A DNA stretch of 64,000 nt from Celerinatantimonas yamalensis (GCF_046054155.1 NZ_JBEQCT010000005.1:1-64000); one strand, 5' to 3'; positions 17,808-26,986 are shown, counted from the stretch's first letter. Notes: a model not told the origin generated them from the sequence alone. Program-made: numbers and translations.

Positions 17808-18203
17808 ATGGTCCGAATACTATTGATCATCGTGGGATGGTTGGCTGTGATCCTAGGGGCTTTAGGCGTTATCCTTCCCTTACTTCCCACCACGCCGTTT
17901 CTATTACTGGCGTGTTTGTGCTTTTCAAAAGCATCGCCCCGCTTTGAGCAGTGGCTGCTTAATCACAGGTATTTTGGTGTGATGATCCAAAATTGGCGTC
18001 AGTATCGGGTGATCCCGGTGCGTGCTAAATGTGTCGCTACAATGATGCTGGTGATCTCGGCTGTAGGTATTGGATTTACTGCAATGCCCTGGTTAGGGCG
18101 AATTTTAGTATGGTGTATGTTAGCCACGATCTTGCTGTTTATTACGACGCGCCGCTCAAAAGTTCCTCGGCTTCAAACCACTACAGAGCGCTCAATTGGC
18201 TAA
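17808..18203 (+). CDS. DUF454 (YbaN-type) inner-membrane protein
   Basis: A 131-aa membrane protein starting at the ATG at 17808, chosen because GGGAGG ends seven bases before it. A TTG further upstream would add seven residues with no ribosome-binding site. The signature LGALGVILPLLPTTPFLLLA near residue 15 and CFSKASPRFEQWLLNHRYFG near 40 define DUF454. Four hydrophobic segments are predicted by eye. Function unknown in the family. Confidence 0.85.
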   Translation: MVRILLIIVGWLAVILGALGVILPLLPTTPFLLLACLCFSKASPRFEQWLLNHRYFGVMIQNWRQYRVIPVRAKCVATMMLVISAVGIGFTAMPWLGRILVWCMLATILLFITTRRSKVPRLQTTTERSIG

Positions 18204-18240
18204 ATCTCAAGCAATCAGTTACAGCTTGATAAAATTAGTC

Positions 18241-18268
18241 TTTACCTTTCAAGTCGTTTGGGTATACT
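18241..18268 (+). promoter_or_regulatory. Promoter of tRNA-Trp
   Basis: A TATACT -10 box (18263-18268) lies 13 bases before the mature tRNA 5' end, with TTTACC 16 bases upstream as a plausible -35 element. Confidence 0.65.
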
Positions 18269-18281
18269 ACCCAGCGTCTTT

Positions 18282-18358
18282 AGGGGTGTAGTTCCAATTG
18301 GTAGAACGGCGGTCTCCAAAACCGACGGTTGGGGGTTCGAGTCCCTCCACCCCTGCCA
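18282..18358 (+). tRNA. tRNA-Trp (anticodon CCA)
   Basis: The acceptor stem AGGGGTG pairs with CACCCCT. The anticodon loop CTCCAAA reads CCA, the T arm GGTTCGAGTCC is standard, and CCA is encoded at the 3' end. Very close to E. coli tRNA-Trp. It has its own promoter and terminator. Confidence 0.96.
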
Positions 18359-18363
18359 AATTT

Positions 18364-18392
18364 AAAGGCCTGCTCATTGAGCAGGCCTTTTC
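18364..18392 (+). terminator. Rho-independent terminator after tRNA-Trp
   Basis: AAAGGCCTGCTC and GAGCAGGCCTTT form a 12-bp perfect stem with an ATT loop and a short T-run. Confidence 0.9.
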
Positions 18393-18431
18393 GATCCGGT
18401 ATCTTAGAACTTTTAATCAAAGAGTGATTTG

Positions 18432-18800
18432 ATGGATACACGAGCAATTGCGCTACTCCAACAGATGGGGGTGACAATCTGGGAGTCACGCCAACCTATC
18501 TGTACTAAAACAACGCATCTTGATCTTGCCGTTGTTTGCGATCATCCCGAGCAATTACAAACATCGAAACTGTGGCAAGGCCTGAATAAAGGGCTCGAAC
18601 CCTTTAGTTTGGTGATTCAAGTACTCAGCGCCGAGCAGTTGGCAAGTGTGGAGTCGCGTTGGGTATTATGGTTTGCTAAGCAATTGCCAGAGCAAGATCT
18701 ATCTGGGTTGCTAGGACCATATGATTGGCGCAGTTTGGCGCAGCAAGGCACACTCAAACGACAAGTATGGGAGTCGCTGGTAGATGCCTTATCACATTGA
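18432..18800 (+). CDS. holD: DNA polymerase III psi subunit
   Basis: A 122-aa protein. The N-terminus ALLQQMGVTIWESRQP aligns with the RDWQLQQLGITQWSLRRP region of E. coli HolD, the segment that binds the chi subunit. The rest is poorly conserved, as usual for psi. Psi bridges chi (and so SSB) to the clamp loader at the replication fork. The ATG at 18432 is preferred to the TTG one codon upstream. It overlaps rimI by 17 bases, the same holD-rimI arrangement known in enterobacteria, which strengthens the call. Confidence 0.82.
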   Translation: MDTRAIALLQQMGVTIWESRQPICTKTTHLDLAVVCDHPEQLQTSKLWQGLNKGLEPFSLVIQVLSAEQLASVESRWVLWFAKQLPEQDLSGLLGPYDWRSLAQQGTLKRQVWESLVDALSH

Positions 18801-19245
18801 ATTGTTGCAAGAGCACGATCTAAGCGCCATTTTAGCGATTGAACGTCAGGTGCAACTTCACCCATGGAATGAGTCACTATTAACGCAGGCTTTTCATCCT
18901 CGGGCACTGAATTTAGCGATTAAAGATACTTCAGAACAGTTAGCCGGGTATCTCTTTAGTGAAATAGTGGTGGACCAAGCTGAACTGCTTAATATTAGTA
19001 TTGCTCAGCCTGCGCAGCGTCAAGGATTAGGTAAGCAACTGTTGCAAGCTTGGTTTAAACATCTATATGAGCAAGCAATTACCCACGTATTATTAGAAGT
19101 TCGGGTCAGTAACCACAGCGCGATTACACTTTATCAACAGCAAGGGTTTGTCGTTGATGGTCTTCGTCGCAATTATTACCCTTGTGCCTCTGGTCGAGAA
19201 GATGCGCAACTGATGAGCCTAAAGTTAGCGAACATCGAAGTGTGA
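18784..19245 (+). CDS. rimI: Ribosomal protein S18-alanine N-acetyltransferase
   Basis: A 153-aa GNAT enzyme that acetylates the N-terminal alanine of ribosomal protein S18. The acetyl-CoA loop is RQGLGKQLL near residue 79, followed by the RimI blocks LLEVRVSNHSAITLYQQQGF and RRNYYPC, with DAQLMSLKL at the C-terminus. Its start lies inside the 3' end of holD, so the two are co-transcribed and probably translationally coupled. Confidence 0.92.
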   Translation: MPYHIELLQEHDLSAILAIERQVQLHPWNESLLTQAFHPRALNLAIKDTSEQLAGYLFSEIVVDQAELLNISIAQPAQRQGLGKQLLQAWFKHLYEQAITHVLLEVRVSNHSAITLYQQQGFVVDGLRRNYYPCASGREDAQLMSLKLANIEV

Positions 19246-19299
19246 TGCTTATCGCTCCGCAATATGATTTTTCGAAAATCTTGCCAGTGTGAATAAAAA

Positions 19300-19660
19300 C
19301 TCATGTCAAAATGGCTTAAGTGTTAGGTCGTTTTATACGGAAGGCACAAAATGATAGAACCCTCATTTTGCTTTATCTGTTTGAACCCATTTTGCAAACA
19401 AAACCGATAACTTCTTGTATTCACTTAAAACAGCGTCACCAAAATATTCATTTTAGCCACGCTGTCCAACGAGTGACATAACCAGCGCTCCAATATCACT
19501 TTTAAGGCGCATCCCAAACAAGCCTATTCATTGTGCATGTGCTATTAACTTGCAGTAGACACCGTCACACGCTCAGAATTGAATGCAATCAGATCTCAAA
19601 TTCTTCTTCAACGCTTTTTTCTACCGCTTTAAATTACAACCTCAAATATTATGAATTTGT
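19300..19660 (-). pseudogene. Possible decayed coding sequence, family unknown
   Basis: On the minus strand one frame reads GMRLKSDIGALVMSLVGQRG, a stop, then NEYFGDAVLSEYKKLSVLFA and KWVQTDKAK before another stop. Upstream in another frame KAVEKSVEEEFEI appears. The sequence is protein-like but broken by several stops and at least one frame change. No family recognised. The remainder of 19246-19771 has no gene. Confidence 0.3.
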
Positions 19661-19771
19661 TCTTTAAAGCCAGATGGATATAGAACCTAAATAGACGATA
19701 TATCTTTCTTACGGCAACGCTGCAATCTTACGACCATGATCAAGACTTACGATTTTCAAGTTATCATATTG

Positions 19772-20344
19772 TCATGGATGTTTGTTTGCCATCGCGTGTC
19801 GATGAGCAATCTCGGTGACGCGTTGCAGTGATAGCTTCATGGTGGTTAATGATAATGGCATATGATTGCCTTTTTGAATGCTATCTTTCGCCACCCATAC
19901 TTGCTGCATCGGTAAGACTAAATGCGTCGAAACAGCTTGGTTACGTTGGTATTGTACGATTAAAGCTGGCAGCATATGAATTTGATAGTGGCGAGCAAAA
20001 TTTCTTTGTTGACGATTTAAATCAACTGTATAACGAACCTTCAAGTAAGGCTTGGTAAATGTAATGAAGTCGTCATTGTTGAGAATGTTTTTTTCGAAAT
20101 TTTTACAGATCTGACAGGATCCGGCGCGAAAGTAAAACAGAATAGGACGGTTTTGCTGTTTCGATAATGATAATGCCTGTTGATAGCCTTGTGTTTCAAA
20201 ATACCAGCCATCTTTAGCACTCACACCATAATTTCTGATATGAAATATATAAATATAGCCACACGCTGCTACAGCGAACAGTAATCCTACCATCGCCCAT
20301 ATCCATTGATTCACTTTTGCTCGAGATAATTTCATCAACGACAT
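19772..20344 (-). CDS. Membrane-anchored thioredoxin-like protein
   Basis: A 190-aa protein with one N-terminal transmembrane segment (AMVGLLFAVAACGYIYIF, about residues 17-34) and a periplasmic thioredoxin-like domain. The redox motif is CQIC in FYFRAGSCQICKNFEKNIL near residue 80, and the cis-proline region is HMLPALIV near 128. The spacing fits the DsbD gamma/YyaL-like thioredoxin group. It probably reduces or traps disulfides in an envelope protein, partner unknown. It is divergent from the iron-type ABC importer, about 300 bases away. Confidence 0.75.
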   Translation of the reverse strand: MSLMKLSRAKVNQWIWAMVGLLFAVAACGYIYIFHIRNYGVSAKDGWYFETQGYQQALSLSKQQNRPILFYFRAGSCQICKNFEKNILNNDDFITFTKPYLKVRYTVDLNRQQRNFARHYQIHMLPALIVQYQRNQAVSTHLVLPMQQVWVAKDSIQKGNHMPLSLTTMKLSLQRVTEIAHRHAMANKHP

Positions 20345-20552
20345 CTCTTATCACAGACGGCAAACTTTAGATTGTAGAATAACATAGCTAATCGTTGCGC
20401 GATCGTCGTAACAAAATAGTTTTATCATCGGGCTTTAAGGTGCGTAATACGACGATTTATTGTGCTGAATTTGTGACGATTGGTGATGAAAGAGAAAATA
20501 AAAATGCTACGGGAGTAATAATCAGGAATTATTTTTTGCGAAAAGTGTTGAA

Positions 20553-20567
20553 TGATAATGGTTTTTA
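20553..20567 (+). promoter_or_regulatory. Weak Fur-box-like site
   Basis: TGATAAT-G-GTTTTTA matches the left half of the 7-1-7 Fur pattern perfectly and the right half at four of seven positions, about 75 bases before the binding-protein gene of an iron-type importer. Plausible from context, weak from sequence. The rest of 20345-20642 shows no supported gene. Confidence 0.4.
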
Positions 20568-20642
20568 TTTGTATTATTGCCTCCTCTTTGAATGGTCGGT
20601 TCTATCAGATGACTATCTCGTTATCAAGCAGGAGTTGTTTTC

Positions 20643-21791
20643 ATGCGTAATCTCACTAAGCTACTCATATTACTCAGTGGCTGTATTCTCTCATGGACGA
20701 GTTTTGCCAGCACTTATCCGCTGAGTGTAACTGATATGGCAGGGCGTCATGTTACGATCAAATCCCAGCCGCAGCGGATCGTACTACAGGATGGTCGTGA
20801 TGCCTTGATGTTGGCTGTGCTTGATAGGAAAAATCCATTTAAGCGTGTTGTTGCATGGAATAATATTTTAAAAAAGAGTGATGCAGGGTTATGGGGGCTA
20901 TTGAAGCAACAATGGCCGAGTGCGGCTAAGATTCTGGATATGAACTTTGGCGATAGTGGCCAGCTCAATTTAGAAGAAGTTTTAACGCATCGCCCCGATC
21001 TATTAGTTGCAGAGCTTCGAGCTAAGAGCGCCATGGAGCAATCTGGTGTGATAAAAACGTTAGCTAAACTTAATATCCCTGTTTTATTTGTTGATACCGC
21101 GGAGCAGCCAATTAAAAATGCGCCAGCGAGTGTTCGTTTGCTCGGTACGGTCTTGAATCAAGAAAAAAATGCCAACGAATATGCGCATTTTTATGAGCAA
21201 CGTTTGAATCACGTGGAAGCGGGTGTAAAAGAAGCTGTGGCTAAAAATGGTGGCAAACGTCCCACTGTATTTATTGAGGCACATGCGGGGGTGAAAGGCC
21301 CGAATGACTGCTGTTTTACTCACAAAGATTTTGGCTGGGCCGATCTGGTTAAAGCCGCTGGTGGGAATAACTTAGGTGGGCAGGTTTTAAAAAGCTCTTC
21401 TGGCGTTGTTTCCATGGAAAAAGTATTAGCTTTGAAACCAGACATTTATGTTATGACTGGGTCGCAGTGGCAAGGTCGCAGCAAGTCAATTGCACTGCCC
21501 TTGGGTTATGGCGTAAGTAAAAAACAGGTACAAACTGCATTTGAACATCTATTAGCTCGCCCTGGGTTTAGCGAAATGAAAGCTTATCAAGATCATCGTA
21601 TCTATGGGGCATATCATCAGTTTTATAATCACGCATATAATATTGTTGCAATTGAAGGATTAGCCAAGGATTTCTATCCTCAACAATTTAAAAACCTTCA
21701 CCCAACGCAAACGTATCAGACTATTCTACATCGCTTTACGGACATTAAGAGTGACAAGAATTTAACGCTGTTTGCTCACGCCAAGGAATAG
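20643..21791 (+). CDS. Periplasmic binding protein of a siderophore/heme/cobalamin-type ABC importer
   Basis: A 382-aa secreted protein with a signal peptide (cleavage near SFAS) and the class III binding-protein pattern: VTDMAGRHVTIKSQPQRIVL at the mature N-terminus, then LNLEEVLTHRPDLLVAE and MEKVLALKPDIYVMTGSQ. The insertion HAGVKGPNDCCFTHKDFGWAD includes adjacent cysteines. It delivers a metal-chelate to the FecCD-type permease encoded next. The ligand cannot be read from sequence, and the Fur-like site points to iron. It heads a three-gene operon. Confidence 0.88.
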   Translation: MRNLTKLLILLSGCILSWTSFASTYPLSVTDMAGRHVTIKSQPQRIVLQDGRDALMLAVLDRKNPFKRVVAWNNILKKSDAGLWGLLKQQWPSAAKILDMNFGDSGQLNLEEVLTHRPDLLVAELRAKSAMEQSGVIKTLAKLNIPVLFVDTAEQPIKNAPASVRLLGTVLNQEKNANEYAHFYEQRLNHVEAGVKEAVAKNGGKRPTVFIEAHAGVKGPNDCCFTHKDFGWADLVKAAGGNNLGGQVLKSSSGVVSMEKVLALKPDIYVMTGSQWQGRSKSIALPLGYGVSKKQVQTAFEHLLARPGFSEMKAYQDHRIYGAYHQFYNHAYNIVAIEGLAKDFYPQQFKNLHPTQTYQTILHRFTDIKSDKNLTLFAHAKE

Positions 21792-21800
21792 TTTTCCTGA

Positions 21801-22871
21801 ATGACTGATATTTCTCAAGCGCTGGATGTTATGCCCAGTGAACGTGTTTATAAACGTGATGTTCGTCGAAAGTTACTGTTACTTGTCAGCTTTAGTGTAT
21901 TGACTTTGATCGCTGTGGTGACGGATTTACTATGTGGATCGGGCACATTGGCGTTGAATTCATCGATACAAGGGTTACTTCATCCCGCTCAAGCGTCGCC
22001 GCTAGTTCGGGTGGTGATCTGGGATCTGCGCATGCCGGTGACGGTGACTGCGGTATTAGCGGGCATTGGCCTAGCACTTTCTGGCTCGTTAATGCAAACC
22101 GTGTTGGATAATCCATTGGCTGAACCATTTACCTTAGGGATTTCCTCTGCGGCAGGCTTTGGCGCCGCGTTGGTTATTGTGTTTCAAACCTCATTGGTGA
22201 GTTTTTTACCGGTTGATTATTTATTAACCGCAAATGCGTTTATTTTTGCCTTGGTTACTGTGCTTTTTATCGGCATCTTTGCTGCCCGTAAGGGACTGTC
22301 AGTTGAGATGATCGTCATGCTGGGGATTGCCGTACATTTTATTTTCTCGGCACTGCTTGGTTTGGCGCAATATGTTGCCAATGTAGATCAGTTGCAGTCG
22401 CTGGTGTTTTGGATGATGGGCTCGCTGCAAAAAAGTAACTGGACACAGGTGGGGATTAACGCCGCTATTATCGGTATTATCACGCCAATTTTGCTGTTTT
22501 TGTCGTGGCAAATTTCAGCGCTACGCGGTTTTGGTGAGCAAGCACAGGTGCTGGGAATTTCAGTGGCTAAGTTGCGGATGTTGTTGCTGGTTTTCGCGGC
22601 ATTGATGGCTAGTGCGATTACCGCAACGATCGGTGTGGTGGGTTTCATTGGCTTAGTTGCACCTCATGTTGCGCGCATGCTCGTTGGCGAAGATCAGCGA
22701 TTTACCCAGTTGATGACGATGGTGACAGGGGCTCTGATTATGACGGTGGCTTCAATTATAAGTAAGATGTTGATCCCTGGGATTATTTTGCCGATTGGTA
22801 TCGTGACTTCCTTGTTAGGTGTGCCATTTTTTATTTGGTTGGTTTTTGGTCGAAGTATGGGGAGACGTTAA
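21801..22871 (+). CDS. FecCD-family ABC permease
   Basis: A 356-aa inner-membrane permease with about ten hydrophobic segments. Family landmarks are LRMPVTVTAVLAGIGLALSG near residue 75, NPLAEPFTLGISSAAGFGAA near 105, and TIGVVGFIGLVAPHVARMLVG near 275, the coupling-helix region facing the ATPase. Transports metal chelates delivered by the upstream binding protein. Its stop overlaps the ATPase start (TAATG). Confidence 0.92.
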   Translation: MTDISQALDVMPSERVYKRDVRRKLLLLVSFSVLTLIAVVTDLLCGSGTLALNSSIQGLLHPAQASPLVRVVIWDLRMPVTVTAVLAGIGLALSGSLMQTVLDNPLAEPFTLGISSAAGFGAALVIVFQTSLVSFLPVDYLLTANAFIFALVTVLFIGIFAARKGLSVEMIVMLGIAVHFIFSALLGLAQYVANVDQLQSLVFWMMGSLQKSNWTQVGINAAIIGIITPILLFLSWQISALRGFGEQAQVLGISVAKLRMLLLVFAALMASAITATIGVVGFIGLVAPHVARMLVGEDQRFTQLMTMVTGALIMTVASIISKMLIPGIILPIGIVTSLLGVPFFIWLVFGRSMGRR

Positions 22872-23647
22872 TGCTGAAAGTCGACAAACTTGCGGTTAAA
22901 ATCGGCTCTGTTGAGATCTTAAAACCGGTCAGTTTCACGGTGATGGCGGGTCAATCATTAGCTTTGCTTGGGCGTAATGGTGCTGGCAAATCAACCTTGG
23001 TGAAAGGGTTGGCAGGGTTACTTAAAGCGCGTGGCTGTGTGACTATCGACGGGCACTGTTTAAATAAAATGCCCCAGAAGGCCCGCAGTCAGCAAATTGG
23101 TTATATTGCCCAAGAATTTTCATCTAATTCGGTTCGGTTAACCGTTTTTGAACTGCTACTACTGGCACAAAACACGCAAAATATGCAGTTCCGGGCGAGC
23201 CCCGAGAGTTTAGTTGCAGCGCAGCAAATGTTGGAGATGTTGTCGCTGACCCATTTAAGTCATCGAATGCCCAATGAAATGTCTGGCGGTCAACAACAGA
23301 TGGTCGCTTTAGCCTTAGCCTTGATTCGTAAACCTCGCTTGCTGCTGCTTGATGAGCCAACCTCTGCCTTGGATTTAGCCAACCAACTGCATTTGTTGCA
23401 GACCGTCCGTCGCTATACCCAAGAACAAAATATTACGACCTTGATGGTGTTGCATGATCTCAATTTAGCGCATCGTTTTGCAGATTACACCATGATTTTA
23501 GCGGCCGGAGAGGTTGAAGCTTTTGGTCAAACTCGTCAGGTGTTAAGCGCTGAGCAAATCGCCCGCAGTTATGGCGTGCATTGTGAAGTATTTGTCGGTT
23601 CGGATGGTTCGCGCAGTATTCATCCGTTGGCCGCACTATCGGCATAG
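22871..23647 (+). CDS. ABC importer ATPase (FepC/FecE type)
   Basis: A 258-aa nucleotide-binding subunit. Walker A is GRNGAGKST, the signature is MSGGQQQMVALA, Walker B is LLLLDEPTSALD, and the switch histidine follows in MVLHDLN. The start is placed at 22871, where ATG overlaps the permease stop. An upstream in-frame extension would run back into permease code. It powers the chelate importer encoded by the two preceding genes. Confidence 0.93.
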   Translation: MLKVDKLAVKIGSVEILKPVSFTVMAGQSLALLGRNGAGKSTLVKGLAGLLKARGCVTIDGHCLNKMPQKARSQQIGYIAQEFSSNSVRLTVFELLLLAQNTQNMQFRASPESLVAAQQMLEMLSLTHLSHRMPNEMSGGQQQMVALALALIRKPRLLLLDEPTSALDLANQLHLLQTVRRYTQEQNITTLMVLHDLNLAHRFADYTMILAAGEVEAFGQTRQVLSAEQIARSYGVHCEVFVGSDGSRSIHPLAALSA

Positions 23648-23758
23648 TGGACTTTCCCTTATGGGTAGAGCAGGATCATGGTTTAACCGTTTGTTGCGCC
23701 AAGGGTCTGTTTAAGCCGCGACTATTTTGTCAATATTAGCACCAAGGAGTGATATGTG

Positions 23759-24811
23759 ATGCGCGATAAGATTGACCGCACCTATGTGACGCGTTTAGCC
23801 CAAGAGATTTTAACGATTGACTCACCCAGTGGCTACTGCCATCAAGTGATGGCTCGAATTGAGCAAGAGTGCCAAGTTTATAAAGGCGTTTTTAGCCGCG
23901 ATCATAAAGGCAATGGACGCTTTACTATCCAAGGGCAAGATAAAAGCCGAACCATCGGTGTTGGCGTTCATGTGGATACCTTAGGGGCCATGGTGCGAAG
24001 TATTGATGCAGAAGGTCGCATTCACTTTGCTGCGATTGGTGGGTTGATTTGGCCCACTGCTGATGGTGAATACTGCACGATTCGAACGCGTGATGGGCGT
24101 CATTACAGCGGTACTTTTTTAAGTCTATCTCCAGCAGCCCATGTATTTAAAGATGCTAAAAGCCGTACTCGTGAGCCTGAACAGATGTATGTCCGTCTTG
24201 ATGAAGTGGTGCAAAACCGCGACGATGTAACCCGTTTAGGGATCCAAGTGGGCGACTATATCTGTTTGGATCCAAAAACCGTGTTAACTGATAGCGGTTT
24301 TATTAAATCGCGTTTTATCGATGATAAAATTAATGTCGCTAGTGTTTTTGGCCTGCTGAAATTATTCGCAGAGCAACAAATTGTGCCGCAATATAACGTC
24401 ACTTTTTTGTTTTCAACCTATGAAGAGGTGGGACATGGGGCAGCGTGTTTGCCTGCAGAGATCAGTGAATTTATTGCCGTGGATATGGGCTGTATTGGTG
24501 AAGACCTTACCTGTAATGAGCGTCAGGTGAGTATTTGTGCCAAAGATTCCTCAGGCCCGTATGACTATCAAATGGTCTCGCATCTCATTGAGCTTGCGAC
24601 CCGTTATCACCTCGACTTTGCTGTGGATGTTTACCCATTTTATAGCTCAGATGCCAGTGCAGCGCTGCGCGGTGGACGCGATATCCGCGCCGCCTTAATT
24701 GGCCCTGGCGTACATGCCTCTCATGGTATGGAGCGCACCCATTATTTGGGGCTTGAACATACCATCACACTGCTCGGTGCTTATTTACAAAGTGGTGCAC
24801 CGCACCCCTAA
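23759..24811 (+). CDS. M42-family metallo-aminopeptidase
   Basis: A 350-aa cytoplasmic di-metal peptidase of the FrvX/glutamyl-aminopeptidase type. Metal-binding and catalytic landmarks are GVGVHVDTLGAMV (His/Asp) near residue 65, SRFIDDKINVA near 180, STYEEVGHGA (catalytic Glu pair) near 220, AVDMGCIGED near 240 and GPGVHASHGMER (C-terminal His) near 320. ATG at 23759 is favoured over the GTG one codon earlier, with AAGGAG about ten bases upstream. Single gene. Its stop codon overlaps by a few bases a possible remnant on the opposite strand. Confidence 0.87.
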   Translation: MRDKIDRTYVTRLAQEILTIDSPSGYCHQVMARIEQECQVYKGVFSRDHKGNGRFTIQGQDKSRTIGVGVHVDTLGAMVRSIDAEGRIHFAAIGGLIWPTADGEYCTIRTRDGRHYSGTFLSLSPAAHVFKDAKSRTREPEQMYVRLDEVVQNRDDVTRLGIQVGDYICLDPKTVLTDSGFIKSRFIDDKINVASVFGLLKLFAEQQIVPQYNVTFLFSTYEEVGHGAACLPAEISEFIAVDMGCIGEDLTCNERQVSICAKDSSGPYDYQMVSHLIELATRYHLDFAVDVYPFYSSDASAALRGGRDIRAALIGPGVHASHGMERTHYLGLEHTITLLGAYLQSGAPHP

Positions 24812-25059
24812 CGAGAGTCGATTTTCTCAACGGTGATCGTGGTCCCTTTGACGGTCTGTACGCTATCATAAGCAGTTGTCATTCCTTTTATCCAAAAAGG
24901 AATGGCGACGTTTTTTGAGCCCTGCACGTTAATTTTACAGCCTTACTTTTGAATGGCTTGTGACCAGCAGCCGAGTGCTGATGAGCAAATCGGCTCATCA
25001 GCTGCGCTTAAGGTCAGTAGCTCGTCGACATTATCGCTATTAATGCGTGAATTTTTGGG
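24808..25059 (-). pseudogene. Possible gene remnant downstream of the MFS exporter
   Basis: Immediately after the exporter's TAA, the same frame stays open apart from one TAA and reads NSRINSDNVDELLTLSAADE, then PICSSALGCWSQAIQ, stop, INVQGSKNVAIPFWIKGMT and TVKGTTITVEKIDSR, stop. This looks like coding sequence that lacks a start codon. It may be a decayed small gene or a lost C-terminal extension. No family recognised. Confidence 0.3.
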
Positions 25060-25062
25060 CGC

Positions 25063-26442
25063 TTAGCGTCGCTGGTGTAAAGGGGCATCATTGGGTAGCA
25101 GTAGATATAAGAAACTTGGAATCAGTACGATTGCTGCAAGGACAATAAAACTCCAATTAAAACTCCATAAAATGCTGTTACCAGCAGGTGTAATTTGATA
25201 GAAGAGTGCTAATAATGTAGCGCCACTGGCAATTCCTAAACTAAATCCGAGTTGCTGGATTACTGATAATAACGTATTGCCAGGGCTGGCTTGTTCATCG
25301 TTGAGATCACGTAATGCAATGGTGCCAATGCCGCTAAAAGTAATGGAATTTAAAGCCCCTAAAACGGATAACTGTATTAATATGCCCAGCAGTGAATGGT
25401 TGGTGAGCGTAAAAGAACTAAAGCAGATGGCTTGCATGATGCTGACGCTACGCAAAGTATTGCGATAACCAAAACGTTGAATCAATTGCACCACATATTT
25501 TTTAGCAATCATCGCGGACAATGCAATCGGGATCATCGCCAGTCCTGAGTGAAATGGTGTCAAGCTTTGCCCCAATTGTAAGTACAATGGGATTAACAAA
25601 GGCATTGCACCACTGCCCATACGGTAGAACAAATTGGCCCAAAAACCAATATGGAAAGTTCGCACACTGAATAACTGCGGAGGAAATAGCGGAGATTTTT
25701 GATAGCTAGCCAGCGCACCATAGCTGACGATTAGTAAAATACCTCCAATCAGATAGTAGCTTGCTTGGTAGTTCCCGGCCTGATAGTGAGAGAGTTTATC
25801 AAGGCCTATTGTTAATGCGGCCATTGCTCCGGCTAACAGGGTAAATCCGAGGTAATCAAATCGTTGACCTCTCGAGTAGCGTAGATCAGGCATGACCTTA
25901 TAGGAGACGGCTAAGCCTATTAATGCAACCGGTAAGTTGATCAAAAAAACCCAGTGCCAGCTGGCGATCTCGACTAATAACCCCCCAAGTGCAGGGCCGA
26001 TAACCGGGCCGAGTAATCCCGGCATGACGACAAAACTCATGGCTGCTAAAAATTGCCGGCGTGGAATGCTGCGTAAAATGGCTAGTCGCCCCACAGGCAG
26101 CATTAATGATCCACCGATGCCCTGCAGAATACGGGAGATGACCAACTGCTCAAGGGATGAGGATTCAGCACAGCAAAGTGACCCCAAGGCGAACATAAAT
26201 ATGGCCAGCATAAAAATGCGACGCGTGCCAAAGCGATCGGCCAACCACCCTGATGCAGGGATCAATATAGCGACCGTCAATAGATAAGCTTCCACAACCG
26301 ATTGCATTTGTAGCGGGCTGTGGTTAAGTGCTTTAGCCATGGTGGGTAGCGCAGTACTAACGATAGTGCCATCGAGTGTTTGCATGAAAAAAGCGATAGC
26401 GACTAACCAGAGCAGTGATTTACTAGTGACTGGCTCAGCCAT
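25063..26442 (-). CDS. mdtD: MFS drug-type exporter, MdtD-like (DHA2 family)
   Basis: A 459-aa transporter with about fourteen hydrophobic segments. It resembles E. coli MdtD throughout: FFMQTLDGTIVSTALPTMAK at the N-terminus, the DHA motif LTVAILIPASGWLADRFGTRR near residue 55, RILQGIGGSLMLPVGRLAIL near 108, and GPALGGLLVEIASWHWVFLI near 150. MdtD sits with multidrug pumps in E. coli, though its own substrates are unclear and citrate/iron handling has been proposed. Here it stands alone, without mdtABC or baeSR. Confidence 0.85.
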   Translation of the reverse strand: MAEPVTSKSLLWLVAIAFFMQTLDGTIVSTALPTMAKALNHSPLQMQSVVEAYLLTVAILIPASGWLADRFGTRRIFMLAIFMFALGSLCCAESSSLEQLVISRILQGIGGSLMLPVGRLAILRSIPRRQFLAAMSFVVMPGLLGPVIGPALGGLLVEIASWHWVFLINLPVALIGLAVSYKVMPDLRYSRGQRFDYLGFTLLAGAMAALTIGLDKLSHYQAGNYQASYYLIGGILLIVSYGALASYQKSPLFPPQLFSVRTFHIGFWANLFYRMGSGAMPLLIPLYLQLGQSLTPFHSGLAMIPIALSAMIAKKYVVQLIQRFGYRNTLRSVSIMQAICFSSFTLTNHSLLGILIQLSVLGALNSITFSGIGTIALRDLNDEQASPGNTLLSVIQQLGFSLGIASGATLLALFYQITPAGNSILWSFNWSFIVLAAIVLIPSFLYLLLPNDAPLHQRR

Positions 26443-26686
26443 AATGACTCCTTTAGGATGAAATAAGCTCTGTCACCAACAGTTAAGTGTGTTTTTTGAG
26501 CAATTCAGGTACGGTGATCTGTGATGAAGGTGAGATCAACCAGAGTAATAGGCTAGAGTGTACCAAAAGAGGCGTTTTGTGGGAGAAAATTGTTTTTGCA
26601 ATGATGTTATTGCATCAATAGGGCACTGAAAAGCTCAGCCAAGGAATAGATGTCCAACAGAGAGTGCTTGACTCCAAGCATAGCGA

Positions 26687-26986
26687 TTATCGGCGAGGGG
26701 GTTTGTTACAGCAAGGAGGGCTTGCTCCAGCAGCGTCGGCTAAATTACTGTCAGTAAACTGATAATAACGCGCTTTGCAGCGATTCCAGCGACTTTGGGC
26801 TAACGTAAGCTGTATCTCGTGCACTATTCCTTCAAAATTGAGCTTGCGAGCATCATAATGCAAGGTCAGCAAAAGTGCTTGATCTTGATAATCAGCAAGA
26901 CCTTCATAGTGAGCCAGTTTCGCTGTTTGGCTGGGGGTGAGAGGCTGTTGTAGGCGAATAGTACGTTTAACCCAAAAATTGGCCAT
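26687..26986 (-). CDS. Small conserved-looking protein with Cys-rich tail
   Basis: A 99-aa soluble protein. No signal peptide or membrane segment. The middle, KLNFEGIVHEIQLTLAQSRW, is amphipathic. The C-terminus reads WNRCKARYYQFTDSNLADAA and then PPCCNKPPRR. The paired cysteines followed by a basic proline-rich end recall small proteins annotated as cation-transporter-related in other proteobacteria, but I cannot name a function. Single gene. Confidence 0.6.
   Translation of the reverse strand: MANFWVKRTIRLQQPLTPSQTAKLAHYEGLADYQDQALLLTLHYDARKLNFEGIVHEIQLTLAQSRWNRCKARYYQFTDSNLADAAGASPPCCNKPPRR

Noticed and set aside
20395..20724. 109-codon frame ahead of the ABC binding-protein gene
   Set aside because: Runs into the binding-protein gene in another frame, with low-complexity hydrophobic translation. 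It looks like chance in A+T-rich promoter DNA.
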